Below, one piece after another: positions 8,822-17,486 of a stretch of 64,000 nucleotides of DNA. Where the stretch lies: contig JASGKF010000002.1 in the NCBI GenBank assembly GCA_047600765.1, positions 1,054,001-1,118,000 of the forward strand, in the 5' to 3' direction. This stretch comes from Viridibacterium sp047600765 (GTDB lineage Bacteria; Pseudomonadota; Gammaproteobacteria; Burkholderiales; Rhodocyclaceae). Both the position numbers and the translations under genes were made by a program. A model generated the notes under the pieces. That model was not told the DNA's origin. It did not search any database and saw only the letters and a program-made list of their open reading frames with translations. Numbering within the stretch: position 1 is the first letter of the stretch; every line of letters starts with the position of its first letter.

Positions 8822-9970
8822 ATGGACGCGAAAAGACGGGGGAATGCCTGGGGCATGCGGTCGCTGATCTGGGCGACGGGCATGGCACTGGGCCTGGCAA
8901 GCTGCGGCGGGGGTGGAGGAGGTGGGGGCGGAGGCGGGGGTGGCGCGTCAAGCAGCAGCGCGTCGAGCGCCTCGTCATCGGTGGCCGCCTGTTCGGTCAG
9001 CGATGCGGAAACCACGCTGAGCAACGCACTGTCCAGCGCACCATCCTCGGTGGATTTCTCGTTGTCGCTGGAGCGCAGTGATGGGCGTCGCTTCACGTAC
9101 CAGCGTGGCAGTTCGACCATGGGCACGGTCTACGAATCAGCCTCCACATCCAAACTGGTCACCTCGGTCGTGATCCTGCGTCTGGTCGAGCAGGGCTACC
9201 TGAGCCTCGACAGTCGCCCGCAGGACTTCATCAGCGACTGGCCCATCGCAGCAGGCGACCCGCTGCGCAACGCCACGCTGGCGCAACTGCTCAGCTTCAC
9301 CTCGGGCATCTACGACGAGCCGACCTGCCTCAATAACCCGCTTGCGAACTTCGCCAACTGCGTCAACGCCATTGCCACGAAGAATGCCGGCAACGGCATC
9401 ACGCCCGGCACGCAGTTCTACTACGCCAGCACACACATGCAGGTGGCGGGCCTGATGGCGATCCGCGCGCGGGGCTTCACAAGCTGGCAACAGGTGTTCG
9501 ACGAGTTCAAGAAGCAGACCGGGCAGTTCGCCGGGCGTGACTACGATCTGCCGTCCCTGCAGAACCCGCGTCTGGCCGGGGGGCTGCACTGGAACGGCAC
9601 GCAGTACCTCGACTTCCTGCACGCCCTGCGTGCCGGCAACCTGCTGGGCGCCAGCATGCTGAGCGCCATGCTGGCCGACCACACCGGCGCGGGCGTCACC
9701 ATCGTGGCCTCACCAGCCTTCGACCTCAACGAGCAGTGGCATTACGGCCTGGGCCTGTGGCACGAATGTCAGAGCAGCAGCTGGAACTGCACACCCGGCA
9801 CGCGCGTCTCCAGCCCCGGTGCGTATGGCGCCTATCCGTTCTGGGATCGCAGCAAAAACTACATCGGCATGCTCGCGCGGCAAGGCGCGCTGGGCTCCTA
9901 CGCCAGCGACTCAGCGGCCACCGAGCGCGCCGTGCGTCCGCAGATCGAGGCCTGGGCTGCGTGCCAGTGA
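8822..9970 (+). CDS. Class C beta-lactamase-fold serine hydrolase, lipoprotein
   Basis: A 382-residue protein. Lipobox ALGLASC lies near residue 28, followed by a 13-Gly tract and a short Ser-rich linker. The catalytic domain shows the SxxK motif (SASTSK), a YxS motif (FYYAST) and a C-terminal HTG triad (LADHTGAG), the three signatures of the serine beta-lactamase / DD-peptidase (Beta-lactamase, class C) fold. Members include esterases, D-aminopeptidases and penicillin-binding proteins; the substrate here is unknown. Anchored at the inner leaflet of the outer membrane or in the periplasm. The Gly-tract-then-Ser design matches the lipoprotein at 3967-6645. Confidence 0.88.
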   Translation: MDAKRRGNAWGMRSLIWATGMALGLASCGGGGGGGGGGGGGASSSSASSASSSVAACSVSDAETTLSNALSSAPSSVDFSLSLERSDGRRFTYQRGSSTMGTVYESASTSKLVTSVVILRLVEQGYLSLDSRPQDFISDWPIAAGDPLRNATLAQLLSFTSGIYDEPTCLNNPLANFANCVNAIATKNAGNGITPGTQFYYASTHMQVAGLMAIRARGFTSWQQVFDEFKKQTGQFAGRDYDLPSLQNPRLAGGLHWNGTQYLDFLHALRAGNLLGASMLSAMLADHTGAGVTIVASPAFDLNEQWHYGLGLWHECQSSSWNCTPGTRVSSPGAYGAYPFWDRSKNYIGMLARQGALGSYASDSAATERAVRPQIEAWAACQ

Positions 9971-10011
9971 CGGGGCGGGGCAGAATGCCGCCTTTGCATC
10001 CGGAGGCTGCC

Positions 10012-10782
10012 ATGCGTTGCTTGCTCATCGGTATTGCCTTGGTTCTGTCACTGGCCGGCTGCGCCAGCGCGCCGCCGCCAGCCACGAGCGAGGCCGCACC
10101 GGTTCCGGCGCGTCGTCTGCAGGCCGCTGAGAAGCGTGACGCCGGCTTGTTCCTGCGCAAGCACGCGGCCTTCCTGCAGCGTGCGCAGGAGGGGCCGGTC
10201 GAGCTGCTGTTCCTCGGCGACTCGATCACCGAGGGCTGGAGCAAGGCGCCTGCCGTGTGGCAGCAGCACTATGGCGGCCTGCGTGCCGCCAACTTCGGCA
10301 TTGGTGGCGACCGCATCGAGCACGTGCTGTGGCGGCTCGATAACGGTGAGCTGGACCGCATCCGGCCGCGCGTGATCGTACTGATGATCGGCACCAACAA
10401 CAGCGCCAGCCAGAGCGGGGACGACATTGCCACCGGGGTGCGCGACATCATCGCCACCCTGCAGGCGAAGTCGCCAGCCTCGCGCGTGCTGTTGCTGGGC
10501 ATCTTCCCGCGCGGGCCCCGCAAGAACTCTGACGGCAGCCCGGACGACGGTGTGCGGCGCATGGCCGCCATCCACACGGCCAATGCCAGCCTGGCGAAGC
10601 TGGACGACGGCCAGCGCGTGCGCTATCTCGACATTGGCGAGCGCTTCCTCGTGGCGGGGCGCATTCCGTCCGACGTCATGCCCGACCAGCTCCATCCGGC
10701 CCTGAAAGGCTACGAAATCTGGGCTGCCGCCATGCAGCCCCTGCTGGCGCAGATGCTGGCTGCGCCGCCCGGTCCGTACTGA
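10012..10782 (+). CDS. SGNH/GDSL hydrolase family lipoprotein
   Basis: A 256-residue protein with lipobox SLAGC at residue about 17. Block I GDSITEGW contains the nucleophilic Ser, block II is FGIGGDRIEHVLWRL, block III is MIGTNNS, and block V DQLHPALKGYEIWA supplies Asp and His. The order and spacing resemble platelet-activating-factor acetylhydrolase beta-subunit-like SGNH esterases. Likely deacylates an ester, perhaps an O-acetylated sugar, in the periplasm; the substrate is not known. A GGAGG ribosome site stands just before ATG 10012. The gene starts 41 bases after the beta-lactamase-fold lipoprotein and may share its transcript. Confidence 0.9.
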   Translation: MRCLLIGIALVLSLAGCASAPPPATSEAAPVPARRLQAAEKRDAGLFLRKHAAFLQRAQEGPVELLFLGDSITEGWSKAPAVWQQHYGGLRAANFGIGGDRIEHVLWRLDNGELDRIRPRVIVLMIGTNNSASQSGDDIATGVRDIIATLQAKSPASRVLLLGIFPRGPRKNSDGSPDDGVRRMAAIHTANASLAKLDDGQRVRYLDIGERFLVAGRIPSDVMPDQLHPALKGYEIWAAAMQPLLAQMLAAPPGPY

Positions 10783-10881
10783 GGGGTCCGGCAAGGCTCG
10801 GCTTGCCCGGGGCAACGCGGTACAATCGCGGTCTTGCTGTGTTTTGCCCAGCTATCTTTCATTTTTCGCAGAGAAATCCCC

Positions 10882-12225
10882 GTGGCTGCAACCATTCTCC
10901 AGAAGATTCCCGCCGGCGAACGCGTCGGCATCGCCTTTTCCGGCGGTCTCGATACCTCCGCTGCCGTGCACTGGATGCGCGGCAAGGGCGCCGTGCCCTG
11001 TGCCTATACCGCAAACCTCGGCCAGCCTGACGAGAGCGATTACGACGAGATTCCGCGCAAGGCCAAGGCCTACGGCGCCGAGATCGCCCGCCTGATCGAC
11101 TGTCGCCCGCAGCTGGTGGCCGAAGGCATCGCCGCCATCCAGAGCGGCGCCTTCCACATCAAGAGCGGCGGCGCCACCTACTACAACACCACGCCGCTGG
11201 GCCGTGCCGTGACCGGCACCGCACTGGTCGTGGCGATGAAGGCCGACGGCGTCAACATCTGGGGCGACGGCTCGACCTACAAGGGCAACGACATCGAGCG
11301 CTTCTACCGCTACGGCCTGCTCGCCAACCCGGCACTGAAGATCTACAAGCCCTGGCTCGACCAGACCTTCATCGACGAGCTCGGTGGCCGCAAGGAGATG
11401 AGCGAATACCTTATCGCCAATGGCTTCGACTACAAGATGAGCGTCGAGAAGGCTTACTCGACCGACTCCAACATGCTCGGCGCCACGCACGAAGCGAAGG
11501 ACCTCGAGTTCCTCAACGCCGGCATGCACATCGTCAAGCCCATCATGGGCGTCGCCTTCTGGCGTGAAGACGTGGTCGTCAAGCCCGAGACCGTCACCGT
11601 GCGCTTCGAAGAAGGTGTGCCCGTCGCCATCAATGGCCGCACCTTCGCCAATGCTGTCAACCTGTTCGCTGAAGCCAACGTCATCGGTGGCCGCCACGGC
11701 CTCGGCATGTGCGACCAGATCGAGAACCGCATCATCGAAGCCAAGAGCCGCGGCATCTACGAAGCCCCCGGCATGGCCCTGCTGCACATCGTCTACGAGC
11801 GCCTCGTCACCGGCATCCACAACGAAGACACGGTCGAGCAATACCGCATCAACGGCCTGCGCCTCGGCCGCCTGCTGTATCAGGGCCGCTGGTTCGACCC
11901 GCAATGCCTGATGCTGCGCGAAACCGCCCAGCGCTGGGTGGCGCGTGCCATCACCGGCGAAGTCACGCTGGAACTGCGTCGCGGCAACGACTACAGCATC
12001 CTCAACACCGAAAGCCCGAACCTCACCTACGCGCCCGAGCGTCTGTCGATGGAGAAGGTCGAAGACGCCGCCTTCACGCCGGCCGACCGCATCGGCCAGC
12101 TGACCATGCGCAACCTCGACATCAGCGACACGCGCCAGAAGCTCGGCATCTACGTCGGCGCCGGCCTGCTCGGCGACCAGTCCGAAGGCAGCATCCCGCT
12201 GCTGACGGGGGGCGATGAGAAGTAA
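10882..12225 (+). CDS. argG: Argininosuccinate synthase
   Basis: A 447-residue enzyme that condenses citrulline and aspartate with ATP cleavage to make argininosuccinate, the next-to-last step of arginine synthesis in the cytoplasm. The ATP-pyrophosphatase P-loop AFSGGLDTSA is at about residues 17-26, and long stretches match the E. coli-type enzyme: NTTPLGRAVTGT, WGDGSTYKGNDIERFYRYG, KAYSTDSNMLGATHEAKD, GGRHGLGMCDQIENRIIEAKS. The start is GTG at 10882 (VAATILQ), which aligns with the known N-terminus; an in-frame ATG at 10834 would add unconserved residues. It stands alone and is followed by a strong terminator. Confidence 0.97.
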   Translation: MAATILQKIPAGERVGIAFSGGLDTSAAVHWMRGKGAVPCAYTANLGQPDESDYDEIPRKAKAYGAEIARLIDCRPQLVAEGIAAIQSGAFHIKSGGATYYNTTPLGRAVTGTALVVAMKADGVNIWGDGSTYKGNDIERFYRYGLLANPALKIYKPWLDQTFIDELGGRKEMSEYLIANGFDYKMSVEKAYSTDSNMLGATHEAKDLEFLNAGMHIVKPIMGVAFWREDVVVKPETVTVRFEEGVPVAINGRTFANAVNLFAEANVIGGRHGLGMCDQIENRIIEAKSRGIYEAPGMALLHIVYERLVTGIHNEDTVEQYRINGLRLGRLLYQGRWFDPQCLMLRETAQRWVARAITGEVTLELRRGNDYSILNTESPNLTYAPERLSMEKVEDAAFTPADRIGQLTMRNLDISDTRQKLGIYVGAGLLGDQSEGSIPLLTGGDEK

Positions 12226-12248
12226 GTTTCTCTGCTGTCCTGGCAATG

Positions 12249-12277
12249 AAAAAGCCCGCTTCGCAGCGGGCTTTTTT
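12249..12277 (+). terminator. Rho-independent terminator after argG
   Basis: Stem AAAAGCCCGCT / AGCGGGCTTTT with TCGC loop and T-run, 23 bases after the argG stop. Confidence 0.92.
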
Positions 12278-12307
12278 CTAGGGGCGATGTCCCCAACTTT
12301 CGACAGA

Positions 12308-12437
12308 GCCGTCATTCCCGCGAACGCGGGAATCCACAGGCTCGCCGCAGGCGAGTGCCTCGAGCCATATATGCGAACGAACCGCTTTTGCTTTCGCAAA
12401 AGCCCTCTGGATTCTCGCGTTCGCGGGAATGACGGCT
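12308..12437. repeat. 130-bp inverted-repeat element
   Basis: The outer 30 bases (12308-12337) and (12408-12437) are inverted copies differing at one position, each built around the palindromic core TTCCCGCGAACGCGGGAA. The interior contains two further small hairpins (GGCTCGCCGCAGGCGAG and GCTTTTGCTTTCGCAAAAGC). This type of dispersed element is widespread in betaproteobacteria and has MITE-like form. A related partial copy occurs near 34950. It sits between the argG terminator and the 3' end of the isopentenyl-diphosphate isomerase gene. Confidence 0.85.
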
Positions 12438-12458
12438 CCACGCTTGCTGTTTGCGCCA

Positions 12459-13547
12459 CTACGCTGCTGCGTACAGTTGCCGCAGTGCCGCCGGATCAAC
12501 GCAGCCGCTGCAGAACAGCGCCACACGCAGTTCGTGTTCCTGCTGTGCCATCCAGTCATCCAGCCGTTCTTCGCCACCCAGTGCGGCTTCCAGCGCGGGC
12601 CGTGCATAGCCGACGCGCTCGGCGCCCAGGGCGATCAGCTTGGCCGCGTCCAGCCCCGAGCGCACACCGCCTGAGGCCCAGCATTCGACGCGGGGCAGGG
12701 CGCTGCGTGCGTTGAGGACGGACTGTGCGGTGGAGATGCCCCAGTCACGGAAAGTCTGCGCGGCCGCCGCGTGCATTGCGGCGCCCGGTGTGTTGGCGGC
12801 GCGGGCGCCTTCGATGCGGCCCCAGTGCGTACCGCCGAGTCCGCTCACGTCCACCGCGGCGAGGCCAATTCCTTCCAGAGAGCGCAGCGTGCGTGCAGCG
12901 AAGCCGCAGCCGGTTTCCTTGAGGACCACCGGCGCGCCCAGTTCTGCACACAGTGTCTGCAGTGCCGCGCGCCCACCACGGAACTGCGGCGTGCCCTCGG
13001 GTTGCATGCATTCCTGCAAGGGGTTGAGGTGTACGGCCAGCGCCTGTGCGCGGATCGAGCTCACCAGCTCCTGCAGGTAGTGGATGGGCGTGCCGATGAT
13101 CTGGCTGAGGCCGATGTTGCCGAACAGCACCAGCGTCGGTGCATCCTCACGCAACTGCGCCCACTGGTCGAGCGTGGCATCGGCGCGCGTGGCGGAGAGC
13201 TGACGACGTTGCGAGCCGACGCCCATGGCCCAGCCGCGTCTTTCGCAGGCACGCGCCAGCAGGCGGTTGATGCGCGCCGCGTCCGGGTGGCCGGCCGTCA
13301 TGCCGGATACATAGAAGGGTGTTGGCGCGGGTTGGCCGAGCAGGCGTGAGCTGAGCGTCACGTCTTCGAGATCGATGTCGGGCAGGGCCTCGTGTTCGAG
13401 GTCGAAATCATTGAGGCCGCTGAGCCCCGTCGCCTGGCAGGCATCGTCCAATGCGTGCTGGATGTGCTCGCGCTTGCGCGCCACGAAAGCTTCATACCGC
13501 GACAGTTTGGCCGGCGATGCGGCCACTGCAGTTACCAGACTCGCCAT
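12459..13547 (-). CDS. fni: Type 2 isopentenyl-diphosphate delta-isomerase
   Basis: A 362-residue FMN-dependent TIM-barrel isomerase that interconverts isopentenyl and dimethylallyl diphosphate. Features: RKREHIQHALD near residue 25, FYVSGMTAGH, MGVGSQRR, the phosphate and Mg-binding HLNPLQECMQPEG, VLKETGCGF, VDVSGLGGTHW and WASGGVRSGLDAAK. The length suits the family. The start codon ATG 13547 overlaps the last 16 bases of the upstream membrane cyclase gene, indicating translational coupling. As the third gene of an operon with a UbiA prenyltransferase and a Pyr4-like cyclase it presumably supplies prenyl precursors for a dedicated terpenoid rather than for housekeeping. Confidence 0.95.
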   Translation of the reverse strand: MASLVTAVAASPAKLSRYEAFVARKREHIQHALDDACQATGLSGLNDFDLEHEALPDIDLEDVTLSSRLLGQPAPTPFYVSGMTAGHPDAARINRLLARACERRGWAMGVGSQRRQLSATRADATLDQWAQLREDAPTLVLFGNIGLSQIIGTPIHYLQELVSSIRAQALAVHLNPLQECMQPEGTPQFRGGRAALQTLCAELGAPVVLKETGCGFAARTLRSLEGIGLAAVDVSGLGGTHWGRIEGARAANTPGAAMHAAAAQTFRDWGISTAQSVLNARSALPRVECWASGGVRSGLDAAKLIALGAERVGYARPALEAALGGEERLDDWMAQQEHELRVALFCSGCVDPAALRQLYAAA

Positions 13548-14182
13548 GGTTGCTTCCCCTCTGCCTTGAATGTGCGGTACAGCAGCACGATGTAGATCGC
13601 GCCGAACAGGATGAATCCGACATAGAGATAGTTGAGCAGCAGCGAGTCCGGCGAGGTGCGCATCTCGAACGGCACCAGGGCGATGCTCGCCAGCCAGGTC
13701 AGCACGGCGACGTACATCGACTGCCCGCGCGTGTTGCCGCGTCTCAGCAGCATCGCGATCAGCATGCAGGGGATGATGAGGTTGTCGCCCCAGCCGGTGT
13801 AGCTGCCGGTCCAGTCGTTGAAGTGATAGGTGATGGCCAGCACACCCGCGAAGCTCATTGCCAGTACCAGCAGGAAGGCCGGGATGAACAGCACGCGCGG
13901 CAGCAGTGCAGGCATCTCGTCGCGGCCGTACTTGAAGTACGTCCACACGATGCCCAGATCGAGAACGAAGTAGGCCATGCACACGTAGTTGGCGGGCGGC
14001 AGGTCCGGGTGCATGAAGCCGAAGATGAATTCCCATGACAGGTTGATGCACAGGGGCACGAGCGGCATGCCGCAGGCGCGGTCCTTGATGCCGCGACGGA
14101 TGATCACGACGTAGCTGATTAGCCAGCCCAGCATGCAGGTGAGCAGCAGGAACTGGTAGAACGGATTTGTGTAGGCGTCCAA
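13532..14182 (-). CDS. Pyr4/PaxB-like integral membrane terpene cyclase (predicted)
   Basis: A 216-residue protein with about seven hydrophobic segments and short loops. The segment CINLSWEFIFGF (Asn47, Trp50, Glu51) matches the N..WE motif of the fungal Pyr4/PaxB family of membrane terpene cyclases, whose conserved Glu protonates an epoxide or alkene; an Asp in YFVLDLGIVW (about residue 75) is another candidate acid. That assignment is by motif, size and topology from memory, not by alignment. The genomic pairing with a UbiA prenyltransferase (12 bases upstream) and an IPP isomerase (overlapping downstream) strongly favours cyclisation of a prenyl chain. An alternative is an unrelated membrane protein of unknown function. 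Confidence 0.72.
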   Translation of the reverse strand: MDAYTNPFYQFLLLTCMLGWLISYVVIIRRGIKDRACGMPLVPLCINLSWEFIFGFMHPDLPPANYVCMAYFVLDLGIVWTYFKYGRDEMPALLPRVLFIPAFLLVLAMSFAGVLAITYHFNDWTGSYTGWGDNLIIPCMLIAMLLRRGNTRGQSMYVAVLTWLASIALVPFEMRTSPDSLLLNYLYVGFILFGAIYIVLLYRTFKAEGKQPWRVW

Positions 14183-14194
14183 GATGTTTGATCC

Positions 14195-15100
14195 TCAGAA
14201 AATGATGTTGCCGATCAGCAGGTAGAGCGGCCACAGCAGCCACTCGGCATCGGCTACCAGGTTGCACAGCAATTCCGCATCGGTGTGGCCGCGACGGGCT
14301 GCGGTGAGATAGCACTGCGCATAGACGACTGTTGCGCACAGGCCCAGTGCGGCAAGCGGTAACGCGCCTGTGCCCACGGCGGCGCTCAGCAGCAGCGGGG
14401 TCACAAGATTGAGTGCGCGCAGAATGCGCAGCACACGCTCGCGCCCCAGCGCCACGAAGGGCGTCTGCACGCCGGCGGCGCGGTCGCGTTCGATGTCCTT
14501 GAAGTCGCTGAATACGGTGTTGATGAACAGGCGCTGTGCGAACAGCGCGAAGACCAGCAAGGCGCCGCCAACCGAGCAGGCGGGGTCGACATAGCGCAGC
14601 GAGAAGACACCCAGCAGGCCCCAGAAGAACGCGGTGTAGAAAGACTTGGCGTAAGGGATGCTCTTGACGCAATCGAAGGGGATGAGGCCCAGCGACAGGC
14701 GGCGCAGTACCGGCATACCGTACAGCACCACCGAAGCAGGGAAGAGCAGCAGCGACAGTGACATCCACACGCCGGCGTGCAGGGCCGTGACCAGCATCGC
14801 GCCGAGGAATGCCGCGACGCCTTGCAGCACCACGCGGCGCTTGCGTGCCTGCAGATAGCGCGAACGTGATGAAGCCGTGTTGGCGTCGAAATCCTTGAGC
14901 TCGCCGAGCGAATCGATCTGGTAGCTCGCATACACCAGCAGCCACACCGCCACGAGCAGCGACCACACTGGCTGTTGCACTGCCAGCAGGCTCACGGTCA
15001 GTGACCCGCCCACGCCAAAGGCCGTGGGGATCAATACGCCGCTACTCGCCAGCCAGTGCCGGAAGCTGACGCTCTGGCCGCGCTCCGCAATCGACGACAT
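14195..15100 (-). CDS. UbiA-family prenyltransferase
   Basis: A 301-residue polytopic membrane enzyme with eight to nine helices. The first Asp-rich motif is YQIDSLGELKDFD (residues about 60-72; Asp63, Glu67, Asp70 and Asp72 candidates), which departs from the usual NDxxDxxxD. The second motif is SDFKDIERDRAAG near residue 210, canonical DxxDxxxD. UbiA enzymes attach a prenyl chain from a diphosphate donor to an aromatic or polar acceptor with Mg2+. It heads the leftward operon UbiA, cyclase, IPP isomerase. The altered first motif and the neighbours argue against ubiquinone, menaquinone, haem or chlorophyll roles. Start ATG at 15100 (MSSIAERG). Confidence 0.88.
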   Translation of the reverse strand: MSSIAERGQSVSFRHWLASSGVLIPTAFGVGGSLTVSLLAVQQPVWSLLVAVWLLVYASYQIDSLGELKDFDANTASSRSRYLQARKRRVVLQGVAAFLGAMLVTALHAGVWMSLSLLLFPASVVLYGMPVLRRLSLGLIPFDCVKSIPYAKSFYTAFFWGLLGVFSLRYVDPACSVGGALLVFALFAQRLFINTVFSDFKDIERDRAAGVQTPFVALGRERVLRILRALNLVTPLLLSAAVGTGALPLAALGLCATVVYAQCYLTAARRGHTDAELLCNLVADAEWLLWPLYLLIGNIIF

Positions 15101-15411
15101 GCTCGTTCCTTTCAGGTTGAAGCAGCGGTTCATCCGCTGCCTGTCTGGAATGCATCGTCGGTTGTGCGGGTATCAATTCCGTTTCAAGGTTTGCGGGCTT
15201 GTGTTTCGTTTGTTTCACTTGCCCGGATGGGCGCATCAACGGCCGGTCCCCTTGGTTGTGATGTCAGGCTCCGGCGGCATACACGACGATGGCGACGAGC
15301 CAACTCAACTGCGTAGCTAGCGGCATACATGAGGGCTGGTGTTGCAGCGGAAGGCCAGTACTTGTGTAAGCGGTACAGGAGCCGAAGGCTGACGCCCAGT
15401 TAGGTGCGGGG
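15101..15411. other. Gene-free upstream region of the terpenoid operon
   Basis: A 311-base stretch between the start of the UbiA gene and the end of the next leftward gene. It should carry the promoter of the terpenoid operon. No open frame with coding character, no clear hairpin terminator and no regulator site could be recognised by eye. Confidence 0.5.
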
Positions 15412-15846
15412 TTATGGGGTCTGGTTTTTTGTCTCATGGACGAATCCGCGCGCCCTAAGCGGGCCAAAGAGAACCAAGCCAACAACGATGCCACCGGTTC
15501 CCAGAACGGAACCCCACATTACCAATTGCGCAAAGAGAGCCCACGAAGACCAAACTCCAAGGGTGGCTGCGGCCGCCAGTAGAAGAAATGCCCCGCCATT
15601 GCTGACGATGCCTACCCAGACAACATCGCCAGGATAGTCCCCATTCTTGGCTTCTCGAAGGCCGTGTATGTAACCCACTATGAGAGCCAAGTAAGCCACG
15701 CCGAGTAGCCGAAGAAATACTTGTGGCTCAGGAACGGGAAACCCAAGCCAGCCAAGCAGGCGAGGGGGAAAAAACAGCAACGGGCCACACCAAAGAATGG
15801 ACGTAAGCAAAATTTTTGCGACGAGTACTTTGGATAACTTGCTCAT
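15412..15846 (-). CDS. Small four-helix membrane protein, unknown
   Basis: A 144-residue protein with four hydrophobic segments (LVAKILLTSILWCGPLLFF, FLRLLGVAYLALIVGYIHG, VWVGIVSNGGAFLLLAAAA, LVMWGSVLGTGGIVVGLVLFG) and short charged loops. No enzymatic motif seen. The start at 15846 (MSKLSKVL) is placed directly before the first helix. The region from here to about 16830 looks less GC-rich than its surroundings, which may indicate acquisition. Confidence 0.7.
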   Translation of the reverse strand: MSKLSKVLVAKILLTSILWCGPLLFFPPRLLGWLGFPVPEPQVFLRLLGVAYLALIVGYIHGLREAKNGDYPGDVVWVGIVSNGGAFLLLAAAATLGVWSSWALFAQLVMWGSVLGTGGIVVGLVLFGPLRARGFVHETKNQTP

Positions 15847-15953
15847 GCATGGCCTCGCAGGGAAGAGCACAACCTTCTGGTGAGGCGACCGCAGAGTTAT
15901 GGGCCTCGCTTGCCGGCAGAGCGGGACGTTTCGACCTAAGGTAGCCCCACCGC

Positions 15954-16727
15954 CTACGGAAGTGGTTCCCACGACTCAGCAGGAGGCGCGGTAGCTTCGG
16001 ACTCCACCCGTGCGGCCGCCGGCGTTGACGGCAGGCTTTGAGCGGCTTCTTTGTTTGCGTCATTTATCAGAATCATCAGGTGATACCAATAGATCCCGAA
16101 TCCGAAGAACCCGAGGTACTCAATCCAGAAAATCCAGGCGAAACTCGGAAAGTAGGTCTTTAGCAGGAAGTGAAAGAAGAAGGTGACGACACCTACCGTC
16201 ATCAGTAGGGCAGACAGAATCTGGATCCGCCGAAGCCTTCTGATCCATTCATCTGGTTTCGGTAAGCGACGTAGAGCGGCTTTGAGCCGAGGACCACCGC
16301 CGTACCCAACAGAAACAATTGCGGCAATGTAGAGAAGGCCTGCAGACGGGCCGTGCAAGATCGGCAGAAGACCTGGTACGCATCCCGGGTGATCGGAGGC
16401 GACGCACTTCATTGGGAATATCGCCACGCCGAAAGCGAAGAATCCCGCCATGTTGTGAATGAGATTGTCGCGCTCGTCTAATCCCCGATAGGAGATCAGT
16501 ACCCCGCCGAGAAAAGCCAGGAAGATCACGAACAGCGTTCTCGGCAGACCGCCATCTTCGAGGGCAAAGTAGTAGTCGCTAAGAGAATCTTGGAGTTCCT
16601 GTCCGTAGAGCTTGCCTGCGAGAGCTGTGAAAAGTGGCAGAGAGACAAGTGCAAGAGCGACTAGGTATCGAATTCGTCGGTAGGTCTTCGCAATGCTCTG
16701 GTCGGCAAAGCCAGTGGTTGTGGTCAT
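15954..16727 (-). CDS. Multi-pass membrane protein, unknown
   Basis: A 257-residue protein with about six or seven hydrophobic helices, beginning after a 20-residue cytoplasmic lead. Loops carry LSDYYFALEDGGLPRTLFV and SYRGLDERDNLIHNMAG, a pattern seen in unassigned bacterial membrane proteins that share a DUF998-like layout; this comparison is weak. The last 30 residues are a Pro/Ala/Glu-rich cytoplasmic tail. Followed on the same strand by the small four-helix protein after a 107-base gap. Function unknown. Confidence 0.7.
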   Translation of the reverse strand: MTTTTGFADQSIAKTYRRIRYLVALALVSLPLFTALAGKLYGQELQDSLSDYYFALEDGGLPRTLFVIFLAFLGGVLISYRGLDERDNLIHNMAGFFAFGVAIFPMKCVASDHPGCVPGLLPILHGPSAGLLYIAAIVSVGYGGGPRLKAALRRLPKPDEWIRRLRRIQILSALLMTVGVVTFFFHFLLKTYFPSFAWIFWIEYLGFFGFGIYWYHLMILINDANKEAAQSLPSTPAAARVESEATAPPAESWEPLP

Positions 16728-16973
16728 GTTGAGTTCCCCCTGTCGAATTTGGAGTTTCGTTCGAGTTGATAGCTAAATCAGCTTATCCAGATACCTGCTA
16801 AATTGTTCAAGCATATGTCGTTCCAATATCCTGATTCCAGGGCTATAAGGGTTTTATCCGCCTTGGCAGTCTGATTTGCTCGAAAAGGCACAAAGCTGGA
16901 AACGCAGGCACCAACTCCGTGCAAATATTGAGCCGTGAAAACCGGCAGGTGATTGCGTGCTGTGGGCCGCGAA

Positions 16974-17462
16974 TCAGCTCACCATATTTGCTGCTGCGTT
17001 GAAGCCATCCAGTACCTGCGTGCAGGTTGCCCGGTCGCTGCTTTCTGCGATATCCACTGACCAGCCTTCCTGCGTGGTGATTCGCGTCATGAAGTAGGGG
17101 TCACCTTCTGAATCCTTGATTTCGATGATCTCTGCCGACGCAATGTCGTGCGGCAGCAGGAATTGGCTGATTCGCCGGAACAGCCAGCGCCGCTCGACGC
17201 GGATGCTGTTGTCTCCCTTGATTTCGACAGCAACGCAGGGAATGGCGAGGAAGTGGTTGGCGAGGCCAAGCCCGGCGGCCCAGAAGAGCGTGAGCAGGCC
17301 GGCGATGACCCACGGTGGGTATTGGTCCGGAATGTCCGGGGCGTAGACGGGAATGTGCGAGAAGCCGTCGCGGATGAAGATCCAGGTGAAAGCGGCGCAG
17401 CCGGACAGGAAGAACAAGCTGAAGCCCCAGCCGAAGCGGGCGATGTTGTTCTTGCTGTGCAT
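16974..17462 (-). CDS. Two-helix membrane protein, unknown; possible immunity partner
   Basis: A 162-residue protein with two N-terminal helices (FGWGFSLFFLSGCAAFTWIF and WVIAGLLTLFWAAGLGLA) and a soluble C-terminal half (VEIKGDNSIRVERRWLFRRISQF...WSVDIAESS) rich in beta strands, resembling a PH-like domain as in small membrane-anchored proteins. It lies 24 bases downstream of a predicted cysteine-enzyme gene on the same strand, so it could be its immunity or anchoring partner. That role is inference from position only. Confidence 0.7.
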   Translation of the reverse strand: MHSKNNIARFGWGFSLFFLSGCAAFTWIFIRDGFSHIPVYAPDIPDQYPPWVIAGLLTLFWAAGLGLANHFLAIPCVAVEIKGDNSIRVERRWLFRRISQFLLPHDIASAEIIEIKDSEGDPYFMTRITTQEGWSVDIAESSDRATCTQVLDGFNAAANMVS

Positions 17463-17486
17463 GGCGATGGATGGCGTCGTCGGTAC

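Noticed and set aside
10852..12459. A 535-codon leftward frame across argG
   Set aside because: Antisense of a certain argG gene.
12459..14966. A single long leftward frame (about 835 codons)
   Set aside because: Only its last part codes for the IPP isomerase. The upstream part is in the wrong frame over the UbiA and cyclase genes and has no conserved sequence.
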